23,291 nt of DNA from a virus, in the IMG/VR virus record IMGVR_UViG_3300031974_002075, positions 1-23,291 of that record; one strand, written 5' to 3'. Made by a program: the position numbers and the translations under genes. Numbering within the stretch: the stretch's first letter is position 1; each line of letters opens with the position of its first letter. Below are positions 1 through 8,344 of this stretch, in pieces. The notes under the pieces are model-generated. The model had not been told where the DNA came from. It was given only the letters and a program-made list of their open reading frames with translations, and did no database searches.

Positions 1-24
1 TCAGAGGAGTTTGACGTATCATGA
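1..24 (+). CDS. C-terminal end of an upstream gene (partial)
   Basis: The first reading frame is open from the window edge and reads SEEFDVS followed by TGA at 22-24. Its stop overlaps the ATG of the peroxiredoxin gene as ATGA, the same coupling used elsewhere in this operon. Only seven residues are visible, so no function can be assigned. The frame could be open by chance, but the exact ATGA junction makes a real gene end likely. Confidence 0.4.
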   Translation, partial: SEEFDVS

Positions 25-542
25 TTGGGGTAGGTGAGAAGTTTCCTGCATTTACTTTGCAGGGTGTTAATGCTAATAATGAGTTTGTAGAGGTTTCTGT
101 AACAGAACACTATGACCCACTAAAGCATGATTATACAGTAATCTACTTCTATCCTAAAGACTTTACTTTCATATGCCCAACAGAAATTGCGGGAATGGAT
201 ATGTTAGTAAGTGAAGCTAATGTAATCGGTATTAGTGGAGATAATGAGTTCTGTAAGTTAGCTTGGAAAAAAGATAATGAACTCATTAGAGATATTAAAC
301 ACTCACTAGCTGCCGACTGTGGACTAAGACTTGCAGAAGACCTAGGAATAGTCGATGAAGAAGCAGGTGTATGTTACAGAGCAACTTACATTATTGATAG
401 AAATGATGTAGTACAGCATGTATCAGTAAATGCACTAGACACAGGCAGAAATGCCAATGAAGTTCTTAGAACTTTACAAGCTATCAAAGCTGGTGGTTTA
501 ACAGGTTGTGAATGGCAACCAGGAGAAGATTTCGTAGCATGA
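21..542 (+). CDS. 2-Cys peroxiredoxin (AhpC/TSA family)
   Basis: This is a thiol peroxidase that would reduce hydrogen peroxide or organic peroxides in the cytoplasm. The peroxidatic cysteine is C52 in FTFICPTE, with a Pro and Thr upstream as in the family's PxxxTxxC motif. The active-site arginine fits R120 in CYRATYIID. A C-terminal cysteine, C163 in GCEWQPGED, sits where AhpC has its resolving cysteine (VCPA...). At 173 residues it is slightly shorter than bacterial AhpC (about 187), mostly at the C terminus. The start is firm: an in-frame stop lies at 12-14 and an AGAGGAG ribosome site at 3-9. It overlaps the next gene by four bases (ATGA), so it is part of the DNA-processing operon. A glutaredoxin encoded 2.7 kb downstream is a possible reductant (inference). 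Confidence 0.93.
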   Translation: MIGVGEKFPAFTLQGVNANNEFVEVSVTEHYDPLKHDYTVIYFYPKDFTFICPTEIAGMDMLVSEANVIGISGDNEFCKLAWKKDNELIRDIKHSLAADCGLRLAEDLGIVDEEAGVCYRATYIIDRNDVVQHVSVNALDTGRNANEVLRTLQAIKAGGLTGCEWQPGEDFVA

Positions 543-1492
543 TTTTATTTACAGCAGATTGGCATATTAAACTAGGACAAAAGAATGTACCGACCGCATG
601 GGCGTGTGCTAGATATCAAATGTTCTATGAACAAGTACAAGAAGCTATAGATAAGCACGAAGTTGACCTTCACATCATTGGTGGGGACTTGTTTGATAGA
701 GTCCCTTCCATGGATGAACTTACTTTATATTTTGATTTCGTATCAAGACAGAAAGTAAGAACAATTATCTATGACGGAAATCACGAAGCAACTAAAAAGA
801 ATCATACGTTCTTTAGTAATTTGATTCGTGCCACAAAAGATATTAACCCTCTAGTACAAGTAGTAACAGAAACTTACTATGAGGATAATTGGTGTATTCT
901 ACCATATGCAGATTTGCATAAAAAGAAAAGTATAGAAATGATAGACGCAGATTATCTATTTACTCATGTTCGTGGTGAAATACCGCCTCATGTAGTGCCA
1001 GAAGTAGATTTAGAAAGATTTGACAAGTTCAAAAATGTGTTTGCTGGAGACTTACATGCTCACGAGAATACTCAAAGAAATATTGTGTACCCAGGAAGCC
1101 CAATGACAACATCTTTTCATAGAAACGAAGTCCAAACGGGGTATCTAATTATTGATTATAACTTTGATTGGACATGGCATCAGTTTGACTTACCACAACT
1201 TATTCGTAAGACTGTGGAAGACCCAAATGAAATGGAACAGACAGACTTCCATCACACTATCTATGAACTAACAGGAGATGTACAAGACTTGGCAAAAGTT
1301 AAAAACTCTGATTTACTTGACAAGAAAGTTGTAAAAAGAGAGATGGAAGCAACTCTTGACTTACAAGCAGATATGACAATGTCAGACGAACTAGCACTAT
1401 ACTTAAAAGAGATAATGGCGCTAGATGAAACAAAAATAAGAAATATTATGGGAGTTTTTAATGATTATTCTTCAGAAATTGAAATGGGATAA
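539..1492 (+). CDS. SbcD/Mre11-like nuclease subunit (T4 gp47-like)
   Basis: Calcineurin-like metallophosphoesterase, expected to act with the next gene product as a double-strand-end exo/endonuclease in recombination, repair or host DNA degradation. From the ATG at 539 it has 317 residues with the phosphoesterase motifs in order: DWH (D7, H9), GGDLFDR (D50), DGNHE (N81, H82), FTHVRGE (H143) and GDLHAHE (H173, H175). I chose 539 rather than the upstream in-frame ATG at 512, because 539 forms an ATGA overlap with the peroxiredoxin stop and the first residues, MILFTADWH, match the family start. The last 32 bases overlap the ATPase gene, as for sbcDC and T4 47/46. The family is clear; its exact role in this phage is inferred. 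Confidence 0.93.
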   Translation: MILFTADWHIKLGQKNVPTAWACARYQMFYEQVQEAIDKHEVDLHIIGGDLFDRVPSMDELTLYFDFVSRQKVRTIIYDGNHEATKKNHTFFSNLIRATKDINPLVQVVTETYYEDNWCILPYADLHKKKSIEMIDADYLFTHVRGEIPPHVVPEVDLERFDKFKNVFAGDLHAHENTQRNIVYPGSPMTTSFHRNEVQTGYLIIDYNFDWTWHQFDLPQLIRKTVEDPNEMEQTDFHHTIYELTGDVQDLAKVKNSDLLDKKVVKREMEATLDLQADMTMSDELALYLKEIMALDETKIRNIMGVFNDYSSEIEMG

Positions 1493-3275
1493 TTGCTTTT
1501 CTTATGGGGAAGGCAACGAGTTAGACTTAGATAGTGCAACTCTAACACAATTAGTCGGTACAAACGGTGTAGGTAAATCTTCCATACCTTTAATATTGGA
1601 AGAAGTATTGTTCAATAAGAACAGTAAAAATGTAAAGAAAGCGGATATTGCAAATAGATATGTTAACAAGGGATATGATATTAGTCTTGACTTTTCTGTT
1701 GACGCTGATGTATATAACATTACTGTTATACGGCGTAGTACACTCAAATGTAAGTTAACGAAAAATGGTGAGGACATAAGTTCTCACACGGCTTCTAACA
1801 CTTACAAAACTTTGGGTGAGACTTTAGGCATTGACTTCAAGACTTTTTCACAGCTAGTATATCAAAATACAAATGCGTCTTTACAGTTCTTAACAGCGAC
1901 AGACACAAATCGTAAAAAGTTTTTAATTGATTTATTAAAACTTGATAACTATGTTTCTTTATTTGAAATATTCAAAGAAGCTGTAAGGGTTTCTTCTAGT
2001 GATATTACAACTATCAATGCGAAAATTGCAACAATATCAAAATGGTTATCAGACAATATTCTCGAAAATAGTTCCATACTTCCAAAATTGGATTTACCAT
2101 TTTACTCGGAAGATGATGAGAAAGCTTTGCGTTCTTTATTAATAGAACTCGAAAATATCTCTGAAAAGAATAAAAAGATATTAACTAATAATCAACTGAA
2201 GAAACAGTTAAATAATATCGATTTGCATGAATGGAAAAGAAGGTTGGCGGAAAACCCAGAAATTAACGATACTTCTAAGTATCTAACAGCTGTTGGAACT
2301 TGGAATAGTGAGCGTATGCATGAGCAGAAAATGTTAAAGAAATACGAAGCCCTAGCGGGTATGCCAGACGCTACTTGTCCTACTTGTGAAGGAGATATTA
2401 ATCAAATATTTGTACAGTCTCAGATAGACGAACATACAGAAAGAATGAAAGTGTGCGAAGATTTTGCCACTAAAGAAAGGGAAAAGCTACAGGAGATAGA
2501 AAAAGCAAATGCGATACATAGGACAGCAAAACAAGAAATCGAAGATTGGGAAGACCTCTACAGGAGTATCGACCATGAACTCACTACATCGATCCTCAAT
2601 AAAGATGACTTGGAAGAAAAAATTGAAGCACTTCGTAGTGAAATTACCAGTGCTAAATCGGCTCTTCAAGAAGTAATTAATGAGAATGAGAAAAGAGAAA
2701 GACACAATACAAGACTTGAGATTATACTCGAACAGACTGGAGAGTTTCAATCAGAACTTGATAAGCTCCAAGATGAACTATCGAGTGCAGAAAACAAACT
2801 GGCGATTCTTGAGACACTTAAAAAAGCATTTAGCACAAACGGTCTACTCGCGTACAAAATCGAATCTCTTGTAAAAGAATTAGAGATACTTACAAATGAG
2901 TATCTTGCAGAGTTTAGTGATGGAAGATTTAGTATTAATTTTGTTGTAGAAAACGACAAACTTAATGTAGAAGTATCAGATAATGGAAATATTATCGACA
3001 TACTAGCTCTTTCTAGTGGAGAACTAGCAAGAGTGAATATTGCGACATTAGTTGCAATACGAAAACTTATGACATCTATTAGTAGAAGTCAAATTAATGT
3101 ACTTTTCTTAGACGAGGTTAATCAAGCCTTAGATGAGCAAGGTAAAGAAAAAGTAGTGGATGTTTTACTCAAAGAGAAAAATCTAAATACATATTTAGTA
3201 TCTCACGGTTGGACTCACCCACTCTTAGAAAAAATAGAAATAGTTAAAGAAGATAATATTTCGAGGTTAGACTAA
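1461..3275 (+). CDS. SbcC/Rad50-like ATPase subunit (T4 gp46-like)
   Basis: SMC-family ABC ATPase that would drive the nuclease encoded just upstream. The 604 residues show Walker A GTNGVGKSS (33-41), a Q-loop region near 131-136 (QLVYQN), a coiled-coil arm with the zinc-hook motif CPTC at 306-309, a second coiled-coil stretch to about residue 455, the ABC signature LSSGELARVN (517-526), Walker B VLFLDE (547-552) and a switch histidine in LVSHGW (H582). The arms are short compared with cellular SbcC (about 1000 residues) and similar in length to T4 gp46 (about 560). The start ATG follows GGAG at 1451-1454 with six bases between. The stop overlaps the glutaredoxin start as TAATG. Confidence 0.94.
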   Translation: MIILQKLKWDNCFSYGEGNELDLDSATLTQLVGTNGVGKSSIPLILEEVLFNKNSKNVKKADIANRYVNKGYDISLDFSVDADVYNITVIRRSTLKCKLTKNGEDISSHTASNTYKTLGETLGIDFKTFSQLVYQNTNASLQFLTATDTNRKKFLIDLLKLDNYVSLFEIFKEAVRVSSSDITTINAKIATISKWLSDNILENSSILPKLDLPFYSEDDEKALRSLLIELENISEKNKKILTNNQLKKQLNNIDLHEWKRRLAENPEINDTSKYLTAVGTWNSERMHEQKMLKKYEALAGMPDATCPTCEGDINQIFVQSQIDEHTERMKVCEDFATKEREKLQEIEKANAIHRTAKQEIEDWEDLYRSIDHELTTSILNKDDLEEKIEALRSEITSAKSALQEVINENEKRERHNTRLEIILEQTGEFQSELDKLQDELSSAENKLAILETLKKAFSTNGLLAYKIESLVKELEILTNEYLAEFSDGRFSINFVVENDKLNVEVSDNGNIIDILALSSGELARVNIATLVAIRKLMTSISRSQINVLFLDEVNQALDEQGKEKVVDVLLKEKNLNTYLVSHGWTHPLLEKIEIVKEDNISRLD

Positions 3276-3496
3276 TGAAAATAGAAATCTATAGTATACC
3301 AAACTGTCCTTATTGTGTAAAAGCAAAAAATCTTGCAGAAAGAGAAGGACACGAGGTAGATTACAAAATGATGGGAGAAGAGTTTCAAGCAGGAGATGTT
3401 AGAGAACTATTCCCAACAGCTCGTACATTTCCACAGATTATTGTGGATGGCGAGAAAATTGGAGGTTATACGGAACTGGAGAAGTTGATTGGTTAA
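3275..3496 (+). CDS. glutaredoxin
   Basis: Small 73-residue thioredoxin-fold protein with the classic dithiol active site CPYC (residues 11-14), the cis-proline region TFPQIIVDG and the GSH-binding GGYTELEKL segment. In phages such proteins commonly reduce ribonucleotide reductase. Here the NrdA about 1.3 kb downstream in the same operon carries a C-terminal CxxC that would need such a donor, so that is the most likely partner. The encoded peroxiredoxin is a second possible partner. It starts by TAATG coupling with the ATPase gene and its end overlaps the resolvase gene by eight bases. The family is certain; the partner is inferred. Confidence 0.95.
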   Translation: MKIEIYSIPNCPYCVKAKNLAEREGHEVDYKMMGEEFQAGDVRELFPTARTFPQIIVDGEKIGGYTELEKLIG

Positions 3497-3977
3497 TTCA
3501 AGACGTAAAGGACATGACGCAGAAATTAAAGCTGCGGCTATGATGAAAAGAATTACAGGCAATGACTTTATACAGACTCCAGGCAGTGGCTCTGGTAAAA
3601 TCAAAGGCGACTTGTATGTAGAACATAAACATAACTTATTCTGCATAGAAGTAAAGCACTACAAAGATATGGGATTTAATCACAAAATATTTACTCAAAA
3701 GAGTAATGTATTTGTTAAGTGGTGGTCAAAACTTTGTAGACAGTCTGAAGAAATGAAACAAGAGCCATTGCTAATCTTCAAAGAAAACCACTCGCAGTGG
3801 TATGTGGCAACGACAAGAAAGCCATGTTACAAAAAACATATGTACATAAACTGGTTAGGGTGTTATGTCACCTTTGCCGAACAATTTTTAGAAACACAAG
3901 AGGTACAATTTACAAATGGCGATACAATTTACGAGCCATGGAAAGCCGATTCCCAATGGGAACTTATTGATTGTTGA
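3489..3977 (+). CDS. PD-(D/E)XK nuclease, Hjc-like Holliday junction resolvase
   Basis: A 162-residue protein whose first 60 residues fit the archaeal Hjc/phage resolvase pattern: SRRKGHDAEIKAA (early acidic residue E12), PGSGSGKIKGDLYV (D41) and CIEVKHYK (E54-x-K56), giving the E...D...ExK active site. It would cut branched DNA such as recombination intermediates, in line with the SbcCD-like genes just upstream. The start is a TTG inside the end of the glutaredoxin gene, supported by GGAG at 3478-3481 seven bases upstream and by the need to include the SRRKG region; no in-frame ATG precedes the catalytic core. The remaining 100 residues are rich in Trp, Lys and His and I do not recognise them. 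A general phage restriction-type nuclease is the alternative. Confidence 0.7.
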   Translation: MVNSRRKGHDAEIKAAAMMKRITGNDFIQTPGSGSGKIKGDLYVEHKHNLFCIEVKHYKDMGFNHKIFTQKSNVFVKWWSKLCRQSEEMKQEPLLIFKENHSQWYVATTRKPCYKKHMYINWLGCYVTFAEQFLETQEVQFTNGDTIYEPWKADSQWELIDC

Positions 3978-4773
3978 TGGACTCAATCTAGCTTTTCGAT
4001 GGAAACATCAAGGACGCAACGACTTCGAACATGATTATGTGAGAACAGTTGAATCTTTGGCAAAGTCCTATAACTGTGGGGAAATAGTAATACTTGGCGA
4101 TGGTGGTAGTAACTATCGTAAAGAAATCTACCCAGAGTATAAAGCAAATCGTAAAGAACGATATGCAGAACAAACACCTGAAGAAGCAAAAGAGTTTGAA
4201 ATGTTCCTTGCAGAGTTTAGTGATACAATGACTAATCTTAAAAGCAAAGGATATCTCACTCTAAAGTATGCAGGAGTTGAGGCTGATGATATAGCCGCAC
4301 TTATATGCCAAAACCGAGAAAACATAGGTATAGATGAGATTTGGATGATATCATCAGATAAAGATTGGGATTTACTAGTTGATTCCAAAATAAGTCGATT
4401 TTCGACAGTAACTAGAAAAGAAACAACACTCCTAAACTGGGACGAGCATTATGACTTTGATCCTGAGTACTTTTTAACTTACAAGTGCTTAACTGGAGAT
4501 AAAGGAGATAACGTCCCTGGAGTTGATGGTGTTGGCCCAAAGCGAGCATCCCAACTTATAGAACAGTATGGAGATATCTTTGATATTATGGCGAGTTTAC
4601 CTCTTGAAGGAAAGTACAAGTACATTCAGAACTTAAATGAGTTCGGAAGTGAAGGACTAGAAACAGGAATACAACTCATGGATTTAACTTATGACGTAGA
4701 CGGTGCAGTCTTAGGTCATGCAAAAGAAATTATAGGATTGGTAGAAAATTATGTCAGTGAAGATAGACTTTAG
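3916..4773 (+). CDS. 5'-3' exonuclease / flap nuclease (PIN-HhH)
   Basis: This resembles T4 RNase H, T7 gp6 and the 5' nuclease domain of Pol I, enzymes that remove RNA primers and flaps during replication. The 285 residues show the acidic metal-binding set: D21 (VDGLN), D62 (LGDGG), GVEADD (E122, D124, D125), SSDKDWD (D148, D150) and TGDKGDN (D195, D198). A helix-hairpin-helix follows, NVPGVDGVGPKRASQL (199-214). NYRKEIYPEYKANR (66-79) is the conserved basic/aromatic helix. The ATG at 3916 overlaps the resolvase gene by 62 bases and follows AAGAGGT at 3898-3904. A TTG at 3967 is a possible later start that would shorten the overlap, but the 3916 start has the better ribosome site. The 3' end overlaps nrdA by 23 bases. 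Confidence 0.88.
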   Translation: MAIQFTSHGKPIPNGNLLIVDGLNLAFRWKHQGRNDFEHDYVRTVESLAKSYNCGEIVILGDGGSNYRKEIYPEYKANRKERYAEQTPEEAKEFEMFLAEFSDTMTNLKSKGYLTLKYAGVEADDIAALICQNRENIGIDEIWMISSDKDWDLLVDSKISRFSTVTRKETTLLNWDEHYDFDPEYFLTYKCLTGDKGDNVPGVDGVGPKRASQLIEQYGDIFDIMASLPLEGKYKYIQNLNEFGSEGLETGIQLMDLTYDVDGAVLGHAKEIIGLVENYVSEDRL

Positions 4774-6526
4774 TAAAGATAAACTTTTAGATGATTTTGC
4801 ACTTGCAACTCTAAAAGATAGATATATGGTTGGTGATGAAACTTCACCCCAAGAAGCATTTGCTAGAGCTGCTATGGCTTTTGCAGATAATGATGCTCAC
4901 GCACAAAGATTATATGATTATGTCAGTAATCTTTGGTTTATGTTTGCAACCCCAGTATTATCAAATGGAGGTACTAGCAGAGGACTTCCGATTAGTTGTT
5001 TCTTAAACTATGTTGATGATAGTAGAGAAGGAATTACAGAACACTATGTAGAAAATGCTTACCTATCCTCTTTTGGTGGTGGTATTGGCGGTACTTGGAG
5101 TGATGTTCGTTCAGTAGGAACAAGAACATCAAAAGGCTCTGAGTCTACTGGTGTTGTTCCTTTTATAAAAGTAGTAGACGCAGAAATGTTGGCTTTCTCA
5201 CAGGGAGTCACAAGACGAGGAAGTTATGCTGCGTACTTACATATGTCACACCCTGAAATAGAGGAGTTTTTAGATGGAAGAAAAACAACGGGTGGGGACT
5301 CGAATAGAAAGTTTCTTAACTTACACCATAGCATCGTTATTCCTGATAGCTTTATGGAGCTAATTCATAAAGCAACTAAAGAGGAAGGCTTTGATGATAG
5401 TTGGGAACTAATTGACCCACACACGAAAAAAGTAGTAAAGACAGTTAGTGCTAGAGCATTATGGGTAAAAATATTACAAAATAGAATGGAAACTGGAGAG
5501 CCTTATCTTATGTTTGAAGATGCGGTAAACAATGCTTTACCTGAGTATCAAAAGAAAAAAGGCTTGAGAGTTCATCATTCAAACTTATGTTCAGAAATAA
5601 CACTTGCTACAAATGAGGAAAGAACAGCAGTATGTTGTCTATCCTCAGTTAACTTGGAATATTATGATGAGTGGAAAACCCACCCAGCATTTATACCAGA
5701 CTTGATTAGAATGTTAGATAATGTATTAACATACTTTATTGAAAATGCTCCAAGTCAATTAGAAAGAGCTAAGTTTAGTGCTATGAGGGAGAGAAGCATT
5801 GGACTTGGCGCTATGGGATTCCATGCGTATCTACAGAAAAATAGTATTCCATTTGAGAGTGCTATGGCAGGGGGTACTAATTTAGAAATGTTTGCATATA
5901 TAAAATCTATGGCAGACAAAACTACAAGAGAACTTGCAGTAGAAAGAGGCGCTTGTCCAGATGATGATTCTTGCTCAGTAAGAAATGCACATCTACTTGC
6001 AATCGCTCCTAATGCCAGTTCAAGTATTATTTGTGGTAATACTTCTCCAAGTATAGAGCCTTATCGTGCTAATGCGTATACTCAGAAAACAAAATCTGGG
6101 TCTAATCTAGTAAAGAATAAGTTTCTTGACCAAATCATTAGAGATAAAACTACTAGTGAAGAGGAATATACAGAAGTTTGGAGAAGCATAGTAGCAAATA
6201 AAGGAAGTGTTCAACATCTTACATTCTTAGAAGAATGGGATAAAGATGTATTTAAAACAGCAGTTGAAATAAATCAAGCCTGGATAATTGAACACGCCTC
6301 TGTAAGACAGCAATTTATTTGTCAGTCACAGAGTGTAAACTTATTCTTTCCACCTGATGTTAACAAAGGTGATTTACATAATGTACATATGTTAGCATGG
6401 GCGAAAGATTTAAAAACATTATATTACCTAAGAAGTGAAGCTATTGGTCGTGCCGATAATGTTACTTCTTTGGCTAAAAGAGAGATAATCTTTGAGCAAT
6501 CAGATTGTCTAAGTTGTGAGGGATAA
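4751..6526 (+). CDS. nrdA: class I ribonucleotide reductase, large (alpha) subunit, no ATP cone
   Basis: Reduces ribonucleotides to deoxyribonucleotides for phage DNA synthesis together with NrdB. Visible active-site features: C83 in LPISCFLNYV, the NLCSEI motif (N278, C280, E282), the partner cysteine region AVCCLSSVN (C295/C296), the adjacent tyrosines in TLYYLR that relay the radical, and a C-terminal redox tail DCLSCEG (C586, C589). At 591 residues it is much shorter than E. coli NrdA (about 760): the catalytic domain starts almost at once, so the N-terminal ATP-cone that senses dATP is missing and the enzyme should not be switched off by dATP (known for cone-less enzymes; inferred here). 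It overlaps the exonuclease gene and ends one base before the nrdB start. Confidence 0.96.
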   Translation: MSVKIDFSKDKLLDDFALATLKDRYMVGDETSPQEAFARAAMAFADNDAHAQRLYDYVSNLWFMFATPVLSNGGTSRGLPISCFLNYVDDSREGITEHYVENAYLSSFGGGIGGTWSDVRSVGTRTSKGSESTGVVPFIKVVDAEMLAFSQGVTRRGSYAAYLHMSHPEIEEFLDGRKTTGGDSNRKFLNLHHSIVIPDSFMELIHKATKEEGFDDSWELIDPHTKKVVKTVSARALWVKILQNRMETGEPYLMFEDAVNNALPEYQKKKGLRVHHSNLCSEITLATNEERTAVCCLSSVNLEYYDEWKTHPAFIPDLIRMLDNVLTYFIENAPSQLERAKFSAMRERSIGLGAMGFHAYLQKNSIPFESAMAGGTNLEMFAYIKSMADKTTRELAVERGACPDDDSCSVRNAHLLAIAPNASSSIICGNTSPSIEPYRANAYTQKTKSGSNLVKNKFLDQIIRDKTTSEEEYTEVWRSIVANKGSVQHLTFLEEWDKDVFKTAVEINQAWIIEHASVRQQFICQSQSVNLFFPPDVNKGDLHNVHMLAWAKDLKTLYYLRSEAIGRADNVTSLAKREIIFEQSDCLSCEG

Positions 6527-7486
6527 ATGAGTCTATTAGAAGAAAGAGATTATTATAAACCTTTTGATTACCCTTGGGCATTTGAGTTTTACAAAAAACA
6601 ACAACAAATGCATTGGCTACCTGAAGAAGTAGCATTACAAGATGATATTAAAGATTATAATCAAAAACTATCAGATGGAGAAAGAACACTTATAGATAAT
6701 ATATTTAAGTTTTTTACTCAAGCTGATGTTGATGTGTGTTGTGGATATGCTAAGCATTATCTACCCACATTCAAAGTACCAGAAATAAGAATGATGCTAG
6801 TAAGTTATGCTGCTATGGAAGCAGTACACCAAGAAGCATATTCTTTATTATTGGAAACATTAGGTAAGTCAGATGATATGTACCAAGAGTTTTTTGATAT
6901 ACAAGCTATGTCAGAAAAACATGAGTACCTAACTGACTTCAATATGAATAATCCACACGAGATTGCAAAAACAATGGCAGTCTACAGTGGATTCACAGAA
7001 GGAGTACAACTATTCAGTAGTTTTGCTATACTTCTAAACTATCCTAGACATAACCTTATGAAAGGTATGGGGCAGATAGTAACATGGTCTATAAGAGACG
7101 AGTCACTTCACGTTGAAGGGCTATCAAAACTCTTTAGAACCTTTATCGCAGAAAATCCAGAAATATGGACAGATAAACTAAAATATGAGATATATTGTGC
7201 AGCAGAGCGCGTTGTTGAATTAGAAGATAAGTTTATTGATGTTTGTTTTGATAAAGCAGATATCAAAGATTTAACAGCAAAAGAAGTGAAAGAATACATA
7301 AGATACATCGCCGATAGACGATTATTAGGTCTTGGTATGAAAGCAATATTCCATAGTACAGTTAATCCACTTCCTTGGATTGATATGCAGGTAAATGCAG
7401 TTGAGCATACCAACTTTTTTGAAAACCGTGCTACTGAGTATGCTAAGGCTAGTACACAAGGAAATTGGCAGGATATATTTAAATAA
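6527..7486 (+). CDS. nrdB: class I ribonucleotide reductase, small (beta) subunit
   Basis: Ferritin-like radical-generating subunit of 319 residues, partner of the upstream NrdA. The metal ligands are readable: an aspartate in the first helix (D67 or D69, FFTQADVDV), E98 and H101 in AMEAVHQEAY, E158 in GFTEGVQL, and E192 and H195 in RDESLHVEG. The radical tyrosine is present, Y105, four residues after H101 as in E. coli Y122. This argues for a tyrosyl-radical enzyme rather than a Tyr-less variant. GAGGGA just upstream of the ATG serves as ribosome site. Its stop overlaps the next start as TAATG. Confidence 0.96.
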   Translation: MSLLEERDYYKPFDYPWAFEFYKKQQQMHWLPEEVALQDDIKDYNQKLSDGERTLIDNIFKFFTQADVDVCCGYAKHYLPTFKVPEIRMMLVSYAAMEAVHQEAYSLLLETLGKSDDMYQEFFDIQAMSEKHEYLTDFNMNNPHEIAKTMAVYSGFTEGVQLFSSFAILLNYPRHNLMKGMGQIVTWSIRDESLHVEGLSKLFRTFIAENPEIWTDKLKYEIYCAAERVVELEDKFIDVCFDKADIKDLTAKEVKEYIRYIADRRLLGLGMKAIFHSTVNPLPWIDMQVNAVEHTNFFENRATEYAKASTQGNWQDIFK

Positions 7487-7683
7487 TGCAAATACAAGAA
7501 ATGATAAGTATAGATGGTGTTGATTACGACACTGATGAGTTTACTAAAGACCAAAAGTTAATAGTAGTTGCAATGAACTATTGCGATACAAAAATCGCTG
7601 AAACAGAGCAACAACTAGCTGCGTTAAAAACGGCTAGACAAGCCTATATAAACGACTTAGGGTCTCAACTAAAAGAGGATTAA
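7486..7683 (+). CDS. small helical protein (DUF6447-like)
   Basis: A 65-residue protein of unknown function. It begins with a short beta-like stretch, ISIDGVDYDTDEF, followed by a long amphipathic helix from about residue 20 to 58 that ends in LKTARQAYINDL. From memory this layout resembles the DUF6447 family of small proteins common in marine bacteria and phages, but I cannot confirm that here. It is translationally coupled to nrdB (TAATG) and followed after one base by the glycosyltransferase ATG, with the GAGGA ribosome site of that gene inside its last codons. The good coupling on both sides supports it being a real gene. Confidence 0.75.
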   Translation: MQIQEMISIDGVDYDTDEFTKDQKLIVVAMNYCDTKIAETEQQLAALKTARQAYINDLGSQLKED

Positions 7684-7684
7684 T

Positions 7685-8344
7685 ATGGTAATTTATATTG
7701 GCTACGATTCAAAACAACCTGAAGCATACGAAGTATGTAAGGAAAGTATTTTAAGATACAATCGTAGCCATGTTATCAAACCATTAATACGTAGTGAACT
7801 AGAAGAGCAAGGAGTATACTGGAGACCGTTTCAAAATGAAAGTACAGAGTTTGCTTTCACACGGTTTCTAGTACCTTATCTTTCTGATTATCAAGGGTAT
7901 GCTTTATTCTGTGATAGTGATTTTATGTGGAGATGTGACCCTGCTGAATTATTTGATTTTATGGATATAGAATGGATGGATAATAGACTAGGTGTATATT
8001 GTGTTCAGCATCCCGCTTTTTTACCTCCAAATACAAAAATGAATGGTAAACTAAACTTAGACTATCGTAGAAAGTATTGGTCATCTTTGATGTTATTTAA
8101 TAATCGTCATTGTAAAGAACTTACAAAAACTGCTGTAAACCAAGCCCCAGCGGGTTTTTTACATGAGATGCTTTGGGCAGATGGTATTGGAAGTTTGCCT
8201 GCTGAATATAACGCAATGATAAATTATTATCAATTTAAAAATCCAAAAGCAGTTCACTTTACAGATGGTGGACCGTGGCATGGTATAAACGACAACGAGG
8301 AGTACTCCCAAGAATGGCAAGAGATATACAAAAAGATTCAGTAA
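7685..8344 (+). CDS. glycosyltransferase, GT-A fold with DxD (GT8-like)
   Basis: A 219-residue protein. The N terminus VIYIGYDSKQPEAYEVCKES and the metal/nucleotide-sugar motif LFCDSDFMW (D77, D79) fit GT8-type or stealth-like GT-A transferases that start with 'I.i.yD.r....y.V...Si'. A C-terminal HFTDGGPWHG resembles the 'H.tG..KPW' motif that closes the active site in this group. It would transfer a sugar from a nucleotide-sugar donor; the acceptor is unknown. It is too short for signal sequences and none is seen. It overlaps the next gene by about 30 bases and lies close to two other transferase-like genes, so a common glycan or fibre-modifying role is likely. Confidence 0.78.
   Translation: MVIYIGYDSKQPEAYEVCKESILRYNRSHVIKPLIRSELEEQGVYWRPFQNESTEFAFTRFLVPYLSDYQGYALFCDSDFMWRCDPAELFDFMDIEWMDNRLGVYCVQHPAFLPPNTKMNGKLNLDYRRKYWSSLMLFNNRHCKELTKTAVNQAPAGFLHEMLWADGIGSLPAEYNAMINYYQFKNPKAVHFTDGGPWHGINDNEEYSQEWQEIYKKIQ

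Noticed and set aside
512-538. Earlier ATG for the SbcD-like nuclease
   Set aside because: It would add nine basic residues inside the peroxiredoxin end; the ATG at 539 gives an ATGA junction and the usual family N terminus.
7108-7554. 148-residue minus-strand frame opposite nrdB
   Set aside because: Fully antisense to a well-supported gene with conserved catalytic residues; composition is that of a shadow frame.
8275-8313. Earlier ATG for the GT29-like gene
   Set aside because: It creates a 70-base overlap and adds residues not needed by the fold, while 8314 has AGGAG upstream.
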